Below, in pieces: positions 50,848 to 59,034 of a stretch of DNA of 64,000 nucleotides (position 1 is its first letter; each line of letters starts with the position of its first letter). The translations under genes and the position numbers were made by a program. This stretch comes from MGIIa-L3 sp11892u (GTDB lineage: Archaea > Thermoplasmatota > Poseidoniia > Poseidoniales > Poseidoniaceae), in the NCBI GenBank assembly GCA_965659685.1, contig CBFHXB010000004.1, positions 1 through 64,000 on the forward strand, written 5' to 3'. The notes below the pieces were generated by a model. It had not been told where the DNA came from and did no database searches. It saw nothing but the letters and a program-made list of their open reading frames with translations.

Positions 50848-53362
50848 CCGCGGCGTGGACCTGCCCCTGAACGTCCCGCATTCGGGACTTGGCGCCCAAC
50901 TCCCGGAACACGGTCAAAGCGCGTTGGAGGTATTCCATGCGTCGCTGCTTGTCGGGCGTGACGCCACCGAGTTTCGAGAGGAGTTCACCGATTTGCATGC
51001 GAAGGTCGTTGGCTTCGGCGATGACCAGGGCTTGGCGGTACTGTTCGGTGGCCTCCTCCACACGACCACCGTCTTCGTGGACCTCACCGAGGAGAATGCT
51101 GATCTCGACCGTCGCGAGCACGTCCCCACCTTGCGTCAGGGCCTCCACAGCGCTGGAATAGTGGTGAAGCGCAAGTTCGGTGTCCTTCATCTTCGCATAG
51201 AACCGTCCGAGCACGGCTTGGGCACGAGCGTGAAGCATCGCTTCCTCGGTTTCGCTCGTGCTCTCGAAGGCCTTGATGGCGTGGTCACGTGCGCGGTCGA
51301 CCTCACCGAGGTCGAGGAAGGCTCGGGCCAAACTGATCCGCGAACCGACCAATTCGTCGGGAGACGCGCTGGTGGCGAGGATGGTTTCCACTTGGGCGTA
51401 GGCTTCCAGAGCGGCTTTCTGGTCGTTCTTTCGCCTCAGGAGGTAGCCCATGTTGTTGTACGTGCGGGTGGCCCCTTGCTCGTCTTCCAAGGCAATGAAT
51501 CCCTTCAGGGCTTCCCGGTGCAATTCCAAGGCCTCGTCAGGTTGGCCTTGCTTGAGGCACACGTCGGCCAGGGTCGAACGAACTTCAGAGGCGGTTCGGT
51601 GGTCGTCTGCGCCCATAGCGCCGTCAAGCGCCAAGGTCAGGGATGCTTGGGCTTCGTCCAACCGTCCCTGCAGGGCGAGCACTTCTCCTGAGAGTTGGTG
51701 CAACCGTGCCCCTTCGGACCCTTCCAAATCCTCGAAGGGAACCCGTTCCAGCAGGGTCAAGACCTCCATGTGTCCCTTGCTGACCAAGCCACGACCCTCG
51801 TGGGTCAACAGATGAACGGCATCCTCGAGTTCCTCGCATTCAAGCAGGTGATGGATGTACTCGACCAATTGCTCCGCCGTCGCGTGATGCTCGGAATACC
51901 AGGCAATGCAGCGACGGTGGAGGTCCTGCCGCTGTTGTTGGTCCAGACTGCGCAGGAGGAATTCTCGGATCAAATCGTGCACGTCGAAGGTCTTGCTGTC
52001 CGCTTGACGGGCCAAGCCTTGGTCCACCAAGGAATCCAACACGTCGAGGTCCAGATCCTGCTGGCCAAGAGCGTCGATCGAAACGGACTCACGGAACACG
52101 GAGAGGGCCGCCAAGACACGCTTCTCTTCCGCGGTCAGCTTTGAGAAAATCTCCACAGAGACGTAGGTCTCCAGGGATTCGTGGTAAGCACCGGCCGAGG
52201 CTCCGCGGTTGATGAGTTCCAACACGAGCGGGTGACCGCGGGACAAACCGTGGATGTGAAGCCACTGCTCGTCCGAGAGGTCCTCGAAACTGCTCAGGAG
52301 TTGCCGCGTGGCCTCCGGGTCGAGTCCGTCGAGCGGCAAGACGAAACTGGAAATCCTTCCTTCGGCGTCCTTCGCGGCAACAACGGGTTTGAACGAACGC
52401 GAAAAGAGCACCAAACCAACGAGGTCCTCGGCTTCGATGAGGTTCAACGCAACCGCCTGAATGGTTTGGTGAAGGACAGCATCCGACACCTTGTGGTAGT
52501 CGTCGAGGATGAGCAGCGAAGGTGTACCGGAAAGCGCATCGACGATCAAACGGGCGGCGTCGGAGGGTTGGGGGACCGGTGTCGCCGCTAGGTAGTCCGA
52601 GAAGGAGGCGTCACCCATGTTCGCAAGCCATTCAGCGATCGACTCCAAGCACGCACGGGCGCTTTCCCAATCCTGACAACGGTGGTAGAGCATGTTCCGA
52701 CGGTGCGTGAACCGCTCAACCAACTTCCCCGCCACGGTCGTCTTGCCAATGCCGGCGATGCCAGGCACAAGCAAGGTGGTGGCCCGAGCGTCAAGCAGGC
52801 TGACGATGTGATCGAGTTCACGTTCGCGACCGTAGAATCGCCTGACGCGGGGAAGGTCCGCAAAGGAGGTCACCAGTTGCTTCTCGACGTGCTTCGAGAG
52901 GTCACGGTCGACCAAATCAGGAGAAAGGCCACGGACGTCCAAGACACCGTTGTCGTCCATGTACCGAATGACGTCCACGGGTCGCATGGGGAAGGGGAGA
53001 ACCTCGTGCACCGATCCAAGGTCGCTTCGCTTCGAAGAACCGTCTTCAAGCAAACAATGCACAGGGTGGCTTCGCAACCGCTGCCACGTTTCTTCCGCAC
53101 CGGTGATGCCGGTGTCGGTCAAGAAGTACGCCTTGCGTTTTCTGGCAACACCGGAAACGTGGGCCTGCCGTTCAACCAGCAAACCGGAATCCTTCAACGA
53201 GGCAATGGCCCGGGGCACGTTCGATCGTGCGATGGCCACGGCGTTGGCGATTCCCATTTGCGACAGGGCGAACGGGACTTCAACGCTCGACTTGTAGTCG
53301 ACGTAGTCGCGGAGGTGAAGCAGGATGCGTTCCTGCACACCCGGTTTTGGATTGCCGCTCAA
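50834..53362 (-). CDS. wHTH-STAND ATPase-TPR protein (signalling or regulatory NTPase)
   Basis: An 842-aa protein. A winged helix-turn-helix comes first (1-95: SQMGIANAVAIARSNVPRAI and LLVERQAHVSGVARKRKAY). The STAND/AAA NTPase follows, with FYGRERELD (176-184), Walker A GIAGIGKTT (201-209) and Walker B LLILDDYH (283-290), then LFSRSF as a sensor-like element. The C-terminal about 300 residues are TPR helices (EVRSTLADVCLKQGQPDEAL, ATRTYNNMGYLLRRKNDQKA). Such proteins are ligand-sensing switches (MalT-like regulators, or NLR-like defence). The TTG at 53362 has GAGGT upstream. It starts 9 nt after the giant beta-helix gene, so it is probably transcribed with it. Confidence 0.88.
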   Translation of the reverse strand: MSGNPKPGVQERILLHLRDYVDYKSSVEVPFALSQMGIANAVAIARSNVPRAIASLKDSGLLVERQAHVSGVARKRKAYFLTDTGITGAEETWQRLRSHPVHCLLEDGSSKRSDLGSVHEVLPFPMRPVDVIRYMDDNGVLDVRGLSPDLVDRDLSKHVEKQLVTSFADLPRVRRFYGRERELDHIVSLLDARATTLLVPGIAGIGKTTVAGKLVERFTHRRNMLYHRCQDWESARACLESIAEWLANMGDASFSDYLAATPVPQPSDAARLIVDALSGTPSLLILDDYHKVSDAVLHQTIQAVALNLIEAEDLVGLVLFSRSFKPVVAAKDAEGRISSFVLPLDGLDPEATRQLLSSFEDLSDEQWLHIHGLSRGHPLVLELINRGASAGAYHESLETYVSVEIFSKLTAEEKRVLAALSVFRESVSIDALGQQDLDLDVLDSLVDQGLARQADSKTFDVHDLIREFLLRSLDQQQRQDLHRRCIAWYSEHHATAEQLVEYIHHLLECEELEDAVHLLTHEGRGLVSKGHMEVLTLLERVPFEDLEGSEGARLHQLSGEVLALQGRLDEAQASLTLALDGAMGADDHRTASEVRSTLADVCLKQGQPDEALELHREALKGFIALEDEQGATRTYNNMGYLLRRKNDQKAALEAYAQVETILATSASPDELVGSRISLARAFLDLGEVDRARDHAIKAFESTSETEEAMLHARAQAVLGRFYAKMKDTELALHHYSSAVEALTQGGDVLATVEISILLGEVHEDGGRVEEATEQYRQALVIAEANDLRMQIGELLSKLGGVTPDKQRRMEYLQRALTVFRELGAKSRMRDVQGQVHAAVMNR

Positions 53363-53371
53363 GTTCCAACC

Positions 53372-56300
53372 TCATTCAGTGGAAGGGACGTAATCGGGGT
53401 CTGGGACCCACTGGTTGGTTTCAGCGTCCCAGATCCATCCAGGGTGCTGTGAACTCGCAGCCGCAGCCGGCGAAGCAACCGCCGTCTGTTGGGCGGGGAT
53501 CTCCGGAGCGGATTTCTTGGCCCAAGCGTAGGGATCTTCCTCCACCTGTGCTTCCGCTCCTTCGACCTCTTCCTCGAATTCTTCGTACTCGACAAAGAAG
53601 GTCAGAACCAGGGCTGCCAACACCACCACGACAAGCAAGGCGCCGACAATGACCCAAATCATGGAAAGGCCGCTCTCGGCCGCAGAGGCCGGCGTGAGGG
53701 TGTAGTCGCCACCGCTTCGGGCTTCTTGGCCGTTCATCTCGAAGTAAATGCCCGTTGCCTTGTCGCTGTTGAGCTGGTTCACGGTGATGTCCATCGCCCA
53801 CGTACCGTCGGAAAGGACGCGCGTGGTGTTCAGCCGCAGGTTACCCGATTCGGTCCTTGCTGACACGGTGGAGCCGGGAAGACCGGTGCCCGAGAAGGAG
53901 GCGGAAACGTCGGTGTCAAGGTACGCCTCGTTGCTGACCTTTTGCACGTCGAACTCGACGGCCCGGACCAGGAAGTTGACCCGGAAGGAATACGCCACGG
54001 AGCCGTACTCGTCTTGCGCTTCAAACATCACCTGCTCAAGGGACCACTCGCTGATTTCTGTCGTGGTCTGTGCCATGCCGTCCATCGGGTTGTAGGTCGC
54101 CACACCGCGGGCGTTGATCGTGATGTATGCAGGGTAGTCGTCGTCTTCAAAGGTCGCTGGATCGTCAAACACGTCGTAGATCAGGAGCGTGGAATCCACG
54201 TCCAAGTCGCTGAAGAAGGCCGCCAAATCGATGCTTTGGCCAGAGCCACATCGGTCGATGCTGTTCGAGTATTGGTCGCAGAAAATCGTCAGCGTCTGAG
54301 GCCAGTCCAAGCCGTTGAACACCGGTGCGTTGTTCTCACGGTCAACCGGGTTGTCGATGCGGACACGACGGCGGACTTCTTCGGAGTAATCCTCGCCGTC
54401 GTAGGCTCGAACGATGATTTCGTATTGTTGGTCGTGGATGTATTTCGAGGTGTCCCAGGTCACCTGCCATGCACCGTTGGACAGGAATTGGGTGACGATG
54501 AGTTCCTCGTCAGACATCAGGATGCTGGAGGCGAGGTCCAACACTTGGACCTCAACACGCGTTACTTGACCGTCGTTGTCCAACGCACCGCCTTGGAGGT
54601 AGGAGGAATCGCTCGCACGAAGGATGCCTCCGTCGATGACGAGGTCGCCTTCAGCAGTGTAAGCATCCACGGTCACGAAGGGTGGTGTGTTGTCGTTCTC
54701 AATGATGAGGGTACGTCGCTCGACGGTGCAACCGTCCGGCCAATCGATGCAGAAGTCGGAGTCGGCTGCCCAGACCTCGAAGGTGTATTCCCCACTGGGC
54801 AGGTCTTCGAAGTTCCACTGGTATTCCCAAGCGGTCTGACCAGGCGTGTACAGGTGTGAGAAGTAGTCGTTGGGCCCGGTGATGTTGAACCAAATCTGTT
54901 GGATGTCTGAGCCCTGCACGCCCGAGTAAGGGTCGGAAGCCGTCCCTGTGAACAGCACCTTGCCGTTGCGGTGCGTCGAACCGTCGAGTGGCTCGTTGAG
55001 GATCAACGACGGAGCCACAAGGTTGAGTTTGTACTTGCGTGTTTCTTGAGGCGAGGTGTCCAAACCGTCGAAGGCACGAACGCGGAAGGTCACGTCGCTT
55101 TCGCCTTCAGGGTGTCCGGACAGGTCCCATTCAAACGACCACGTCTTGAACGGATGGTTGTTCTTGGTGATCTCTCCGTTTGCCCCAGAGGTGTCCGTGG
55201 CCGAATACCACGACTGGCTGCCGGGTGGCTGGATCTCAACACGCTTGACGATGCCGAACTGCTTCTCGTAGGCGATTTGGTCGAGCGCATATTCACCGGG
55301 GCTACCGCTTCCCGCGATGCCGTCCCAAGCCGCTCCAGTCAGGGTCACCGTGGTCGCAAAAGATGCTCCATCGAGTTGATCCACGACCACGCTTGGTCGA
55401 AGGTTGTCGAGGTTGATGACGTCGTCCACGCCACCGGTCAAGGTAAACGAGAAGGTTTTCTCGCCCTTGCCGAACTTGTAGGCTTCCACGGTGTAGAAGG
55501 CCTGCTCACGTCCGTTGACGCAATCTTCGTCAGCCGTGTCGACCTTGGTGTCACCGTCGTTGTCGTAGCCGTCCGCGCAGGAGTTCTCATCGATGGATTC
55601 GACGGTTGGCGTTCCGGGGACGTCCACCGCGGTGTCCCCGACGATGTGGTTCCAGTTTCGGTCGATCAGGAAGTCACTGGGGAGGGAAACGAAATCGGTG
55701 AATCCGAACGCATCGGTTTCCAATTCGTACAACGGAAGACCGACCGAGTCACGGATGACCACCGTGGCGTCGGCGACGTTGGAACCTGCCGCCTTCACTT
55801 GGTAACGAACAAGTTCACCTTGGCGCACTTGCGTGCCCCACTCGGAGTTTTGATTCTGAACGAAAATCTTCGACGTGTCGAAGTTTTGGAGGTCCGCGTA
55901 AGAGAAGACGGTGGAGTTGGTCACCAGCTCGATGGCGAGTGGCATGTCGCGTGGCGGCAATTCTGCCGAGACGGGAAGTTGCAGGCACTCGTCCGTTACG
56001 TAGGGGCACTCCGCGCCTTCCCAGGCGAGCATCACGGGATAACCGGAGGACACATCGGGAATGAACTCGGATTGCACCGTGATTCGGGATTCTGTGACGT
56101 TGTACACTTGGGTGGCGTTGGTCCACGTGTTGCCTGAGAAGTAACCAATGGAACCGTACTTGTTGCCGTAATTGTCGTCGAATTGGAAGATGCGGACGGC
56201 GAAGTCACCGGTCTCCATCTCGTTGTCCTGAACGTTCACGATGCCACCGTTGACGCGGAGCGCATCGCCCATGTTGTTGGCCACACGGTTGTTTTCGATG

Positions 56301-57718
56301 GTCGCGCTGGCCATGAACACGTGGATGGCAGGGCAAGCGAAGTCACCGCCGTACATCCAGTTCGAGTTGCAGGTGCCGGAGTTGTTCTCGATGATGTTGT
56401 TGGCGAAGTACATCCGGTTCGCACTTGGCGAGGGCACGCTCCAACCTTGGTCGCGGTAGTGGTATTCTCCGAGAACCACAGGCTCGCGGGCCGTGTCGTG
56501 AATCGTGTTGTTCTCCGCGATCACGTCAGAGGAGCCGTAAATCCAGAATCCATTGTACCCCTCGATCGGCCCGATGTCGTTGTTGTACGCTTCGACCACC
56601 GACGAGCGGATACCAAAGCCGGAACCGCTGGTGGCTCCGGAAATGGAGTTCCCTGTGGCGGAAACGCGGGCACCGTCGTACGCGGTGATGCCGGCACCTT
56701 CGCCGGTGGTGATGGTGTTGTCGTCGATGTAAAGCGTGTGCTCAATGTCACCGGTTTGCTTGAACGAGTTGGTGTCGATGGCGTTGCACAGGACGTCGAC
56801 GGTGGAGTTGGTCAGCCAGCCCGAGGTGCCGCGCATGAAGACACCGTAGGCGTTGTCGCTGATGCTCAAGCGTTCCAAGCGGATGTAGGAATCCTCGGTG
56901 TAAATGACCGAGAATCCGCCGCCTTGGTTGCCGCACTGAGCTTCGGTGTCACCAGTAAAACTCGAGTCCAAAACACGCATGGTGGAAAGAATTCCGAGGC
57001 CGGCTCCGTACGCCTGGATGGATGCAGCCTTGTACGACTGTTCGTCGACGCCGAGGGAAAACTCGGAGTTGGTGATGGTCGGGGAAGCCGCGTTGAGGGC
57101 GATGACGTTGCTGGTGTTGATGTCCGAGAAGGACAGCCCGTTCGCGTCGAAGCTGGAGCCGTCGAAGATGAGTGCTCCATAGAGGTACTTCTGAGCGTTC
57201 ACGGAATAAATCGGGAAGCCGTAGGCCTTTTCGAAGTGAACATAATTCAGGCTGGTGATCGCTTCGTCAATGGTGTTGCGGAAGATCACGCCACCACCGC
57301 AAGAAGCATCGGTGTTGTAGAGCGGAACTTGCGCATTGGGGCTGTAGCATCGCCCGGTGGCAGACGCGTTGGCAGGGTTGCCCCAGAGGAAGCGAACTGG
57401 GGAGCTTTGGCTTCCTTGGGTGGCGCCGCAGGAAGCATCACCAGCGCAGATGGCGCCCTTGACGTTCACGAACGTACCGGCAGGAACGTTGACCGTGGTT
57501 CCTGCGTTGATGATGAGCTTGGCACCTTCGGCCACCTCAACGTCGCCCGTCAGGGTATGGGTGCCCGACCAGGTTTCAGTACCAACGACGATGCCAGATT
57601 TCGTCTCGTTGTTGGCCGAGACGGTCGGGACGGTCACCATGCCGACCATGAGCGACATGAGAAGGAGGGTCACGAGGGAGATGCTGCTGAGGGGACGTGT
57701 CTTGGTCACGGTATCCAC
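53372..57718 (-). CDS. giant surface protein with right-handed beta-helix and Ig-like domains
   Basis: A 1448-aa envelope protein. Signal peptide at 1-35 (VTLLLMSLMVGMVTVPTVSA), then a right-handed beta-helix of about 500 residues with repeating turns (NTIDEAITSLNYVHF, NVIALNAASPTITNSEF). An acidic DNDGDTKVDTADEDC motif of the MopE type follows, then several Ig/cadherin-like domains (VTLTGAAWDG, VRAFDGLDTSPQ, LAAFFSDLDVDSTLLIYDV). One membrane helix (MIWVIVGALLVVVVLAALVL) and an acidic tail ending in PGWIWDAETNQWVPDP complete it. The GTG start at 57718 has a TATA-like box 27 nt upstream. The wHTH-STAND gene follows 9 nt after its stop. Confidence 0.88.
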   Translation of the reverse strand: MDTVTKTRPLSSISLVTLLLMSLMVGMVTVPTVSANNETKSGIVVGTETWSGTHTLTGDVEVAEGAKLIINAGTTVNVPAGTFVNVKGAICAGDASCGATQGSQSSPVRFLWGNPANASATGRCYSPNAQVPLYNTDASCGGGVIFRNTIDEAITSLNYVHFEKAYGFPIYSVNAQKYLYGALIFDGSSFDANGLSFSDINTSNVIALNAASPTITNSEFSLGVDEQSYKAASIQAYGAGLGILSTMRVLDSSFTGDTEAQCGNQGGGFSVIYTEDSYIRLERLSISDNAYGVFMRGTSGWLTNSTVDVLCNAIDTNSFKQTGDIEHTLYIDDNTITTGEGAGITAYDGARVSATGNSISGATSGSGFGIRSSVVEAYNNDIGPIEGYNGFWIYGSSDVIAENNTIHDTAREPVVLGEYHYRDQGWSVPSPSANRMYFANNIIENNSGTCNSNWMYGGDFACPAIHVFMASATIENNRVANNMGDALRVNGGIVNVQDNEMETGDFAVRIFQFDDNYGNKYGSIGYFSGNTWTNATQVYNVTESRITVQSEFIPDVSSGYPVMLAWEGAECPYVTDECLQLPVSAELPPRDMPLAIELVTNSTVFSYADLQNFDTSKIFVQNQNSEWGTQVRQGELVRYQVKAAGSNVADATVVIRDSVGLPLYELETDAFGFTDFVSLPSDFLIDRNWNHIVGDTAVDVPGTPTVESIDENSCADGYDNDGDTKVDTADEDCVNGREQAFYTVEAYKFGKGEKTFSFTLTGGVDDVINLDNLRPSVVVDQLDGASFATTVTLTGAAWDGIAGSGSPGEYALDQIAYEKQFGIVKRVEIQPPGSQSWYSATDTSGANGEITKNNHPFKTWSFEWDLSGHPEGESDVTFRVRAFDGLDTSPQETRKYKLNLVAPSLILNEPLDGSTHRNGKVLFTGTASDPYSGVQGSDIQQIWFNITGPNDYFSHLYTPGQTAWEYQWNFEDLPSGEYTFEVWAADSDFCIDWPDGCTVERRTLIIENDNTPPFVTVDAYTAEGDLVIDGGILRASDSSYLQGGALDNDGQVTRVEVQVLDLASSILMSDEELIVTQFLSNGAWQVTWDTSKYIHDQQYEIIVRAYDGEDYSEEVRRRVRIDNPVDRENNAPVFNGLDWPQTLTIFCDQYSNSIDRCGSGQSIDLAAFFSDLDVDSTLLIYDVFDDPATFEDDDYPAYITINARGVATYNPMDGMAQTTTEISEWSLEQVMFEAQDEYGSVAYSFRVNFLVRAVEFDVQKVSNEAYLDTDVSASFSGTGLPGSTVSARTESGNLRLNTTRVLSDGTWAMDITVNQLNSDKATGIYFEMNGQEARSGGDYTLTPASAAESGLSMIWVIVGALLVVVVLAALVLTFFVEYEEFEEEVEGAEAQVEEDPYAWAKKSAPEIPAQQTAVASPAAAASSQHPGWIWDAETNQWVPDPDYVPSTE

Positions 57719-57740
57719 CGTATCTCCCGTACTTCGGACG

Positions 57741-57750
57741 AGATATAACG
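57741..57750 (-). promoter_or_regulatory. TATA-like box for the beta-helix surface protein
   Basis: CGTTATATCT on the minus strand, centred 27 nt before the GTG start at 57718. It is the best TATA match in the window. Confidence 0.55.
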
Positions 57751-57815
57751 CTGTGGGCCGAATTGTGTGCCGGATTGTGTCGAAATGGCGCCCGTTGTAT
57801 CAAACAAAAGGGCCA

Positions 57816-59000
57816 TCAAAACGCGGTCGAGCAGGTCGGATCGACGGCCTCAAACCACGCCATGGCGTCCAAACCACCGTACCCTGTTCGATCGTCATGA
57901 ACGCCCCCCAAGGAACTTCTCAGGGCTTCTTTCACATGCGTCACGCACCGGTCGTCTCCAACGCGCATGTCTGGATGAGCCTCCAAAATCATCGCCAAAG
58001 CGGACGTGACGAGGACGGTTGAAACCGAAGTTCCACTGGATGAAAACCAAGCGTCATCAGCACCCGTTGAAATGACGTTGACGCCCGGAGCATGAACTTC
58101 TGGCTTCATGTTCGGATCTTCACCAAGTCCACTTCCGCTGGAGGAATTGGTCCAAATTTCACCCGATTCGTTGGAGGCGGCCACAGAGATGACCCGAGGC
58201 AAGAAAGCAGGGGATGCCACACGCCCGTCGTCGTCAGGACCACCGTCGTTGCCGGCCGCAGCGACCACGAAGATGCCCGCATCCAGCGCCCGCCGGACGG
58301 ACGAAACGACCACGTCGCGTTGACTTTCGACCTGTTCCCCCCCCAAGGAGAGGGAAATGAGGTCGGCCTCGAAGCCCGTTCTGCACCAATCGATGGCCTC
58401 GGCACCGACGGCGTCGTCGCCCGTGTTTTCACCCTCGTCGTCGCCAGAGAGGGCTGCTGCAACCCCCAAGGTCACGCCTGGCGCGGCCCCTTTCTGATGG
58501 CCGTCGGCCATCATCAGCCCCACCATCATCGTGCCGTGGGCGGTTGCTCCCCGATCGAGAGGAGCGGTTGAACCTCCGATGAAATCACGAAACACCACGT
58601 CGATGTCGGACAACGCAGAGTGGCTGGTGTCCACCCCTGTGTCCACCACGCAGACCCGAACACCCGAGCCATCGTAGCCTTCGTCTGCGAGATCTCGAAG
58701 GCCGGTGCTTTCGAAGGCCCATTCAGAATCGTCAAGCGGGATTTCAACGAACAGCCACCCCTGAGAGGCGATCAAACCTGCAAGGATAACAAGCACCACC
58801 AATCCGAGCGAAGAACGGGCGACGCGCCGGCGTCGATGCGGTACTGCGCTGACCAGCGTTGGAGCCCAGCCCATGACCTCAGAGCGCCATTCAGCTTCGT
58901 GCTCCACCGCGGATGGGTCCACGGCGGTCAGCATACGCGGTTCTCCCGGCTCCGGGAGGAACTCCATGCCTTCCAGCGCCGACGGCCTCACGGCTGACAT
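57816..59000 (-). CDS. membrane-anchored subtilisin-like serine protease (S8)
   Basis: A 394-aa protease with an unusual topology: about 60 cytoplasmic-type residues, one membrane helix (SLGLVVLVILAGLIASQGWL, 64-83), then an external S8 domain. Its residues are Asp120 (CVVDTGVD), His155 (ATAHGTMM), oxyanion Asn251 (AAAGNDGG) and Ser325 (SSGTSVS), all intact. No long prodomain is seen. It was probably tethered to process proteins near the membrane (inference). The ATG at 59000 has GGAGGG upstream. Confidence 0.93.
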   Translation of the reverse strand: MSAVRPSALEGMEFLPEPGEPRMLTAVDPSAVEHEAEWRSEVMGWAPTLVSAVPHRRRRVARSSLGLVVLVILAGLIASQGWLFVEIPLDDSEWAFESTGLRDLADEGYDGSGVRVCVVDTGVDTSHSALSDIDVVFRDFIGGSTAPLDRGATAHGTMMVGLMMADGHQKGAAPGVTLGVAAALSGDDEGENTGDDAVGAEAIDWCRTGFEADLISLSLGGEQVESQRDVVVSSVRRALDAGIFVVAAAGNDGGPDDDGRVASPAFLPRVISVAASNESGEIWTNSSSGSGLGEDPNMKPEVHAPGVNVISTGADDAWFSSSGTSVSTVLVTSALAMILEAHPDMRVGDDRCVTHVKEALRSSLGGVHDDRTGYGGLDAMAWFEAVDPTCSTAF

Positions 59001-59034
59001 TGGAGTCCCTCCGCATTTGAAGGCGTGTTGCTCA

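Noticed and set aside
56183..57748. 521-codon open frame on the plus strand, opposite the beta-helix protein
   Set aside because: Antisense shadow; Val/Asp/Gly/His-rich with no domain, and it runs over the promoter of the real gene.
40371..59023. TTCAAATG repeated upstream of 40350 and of 59000 as a shared regulatory site
   Set aside because: At 59000 the box lies only about 18 nt from the ATG, too close for a TATA role, so a shared function is not supported by two cases.
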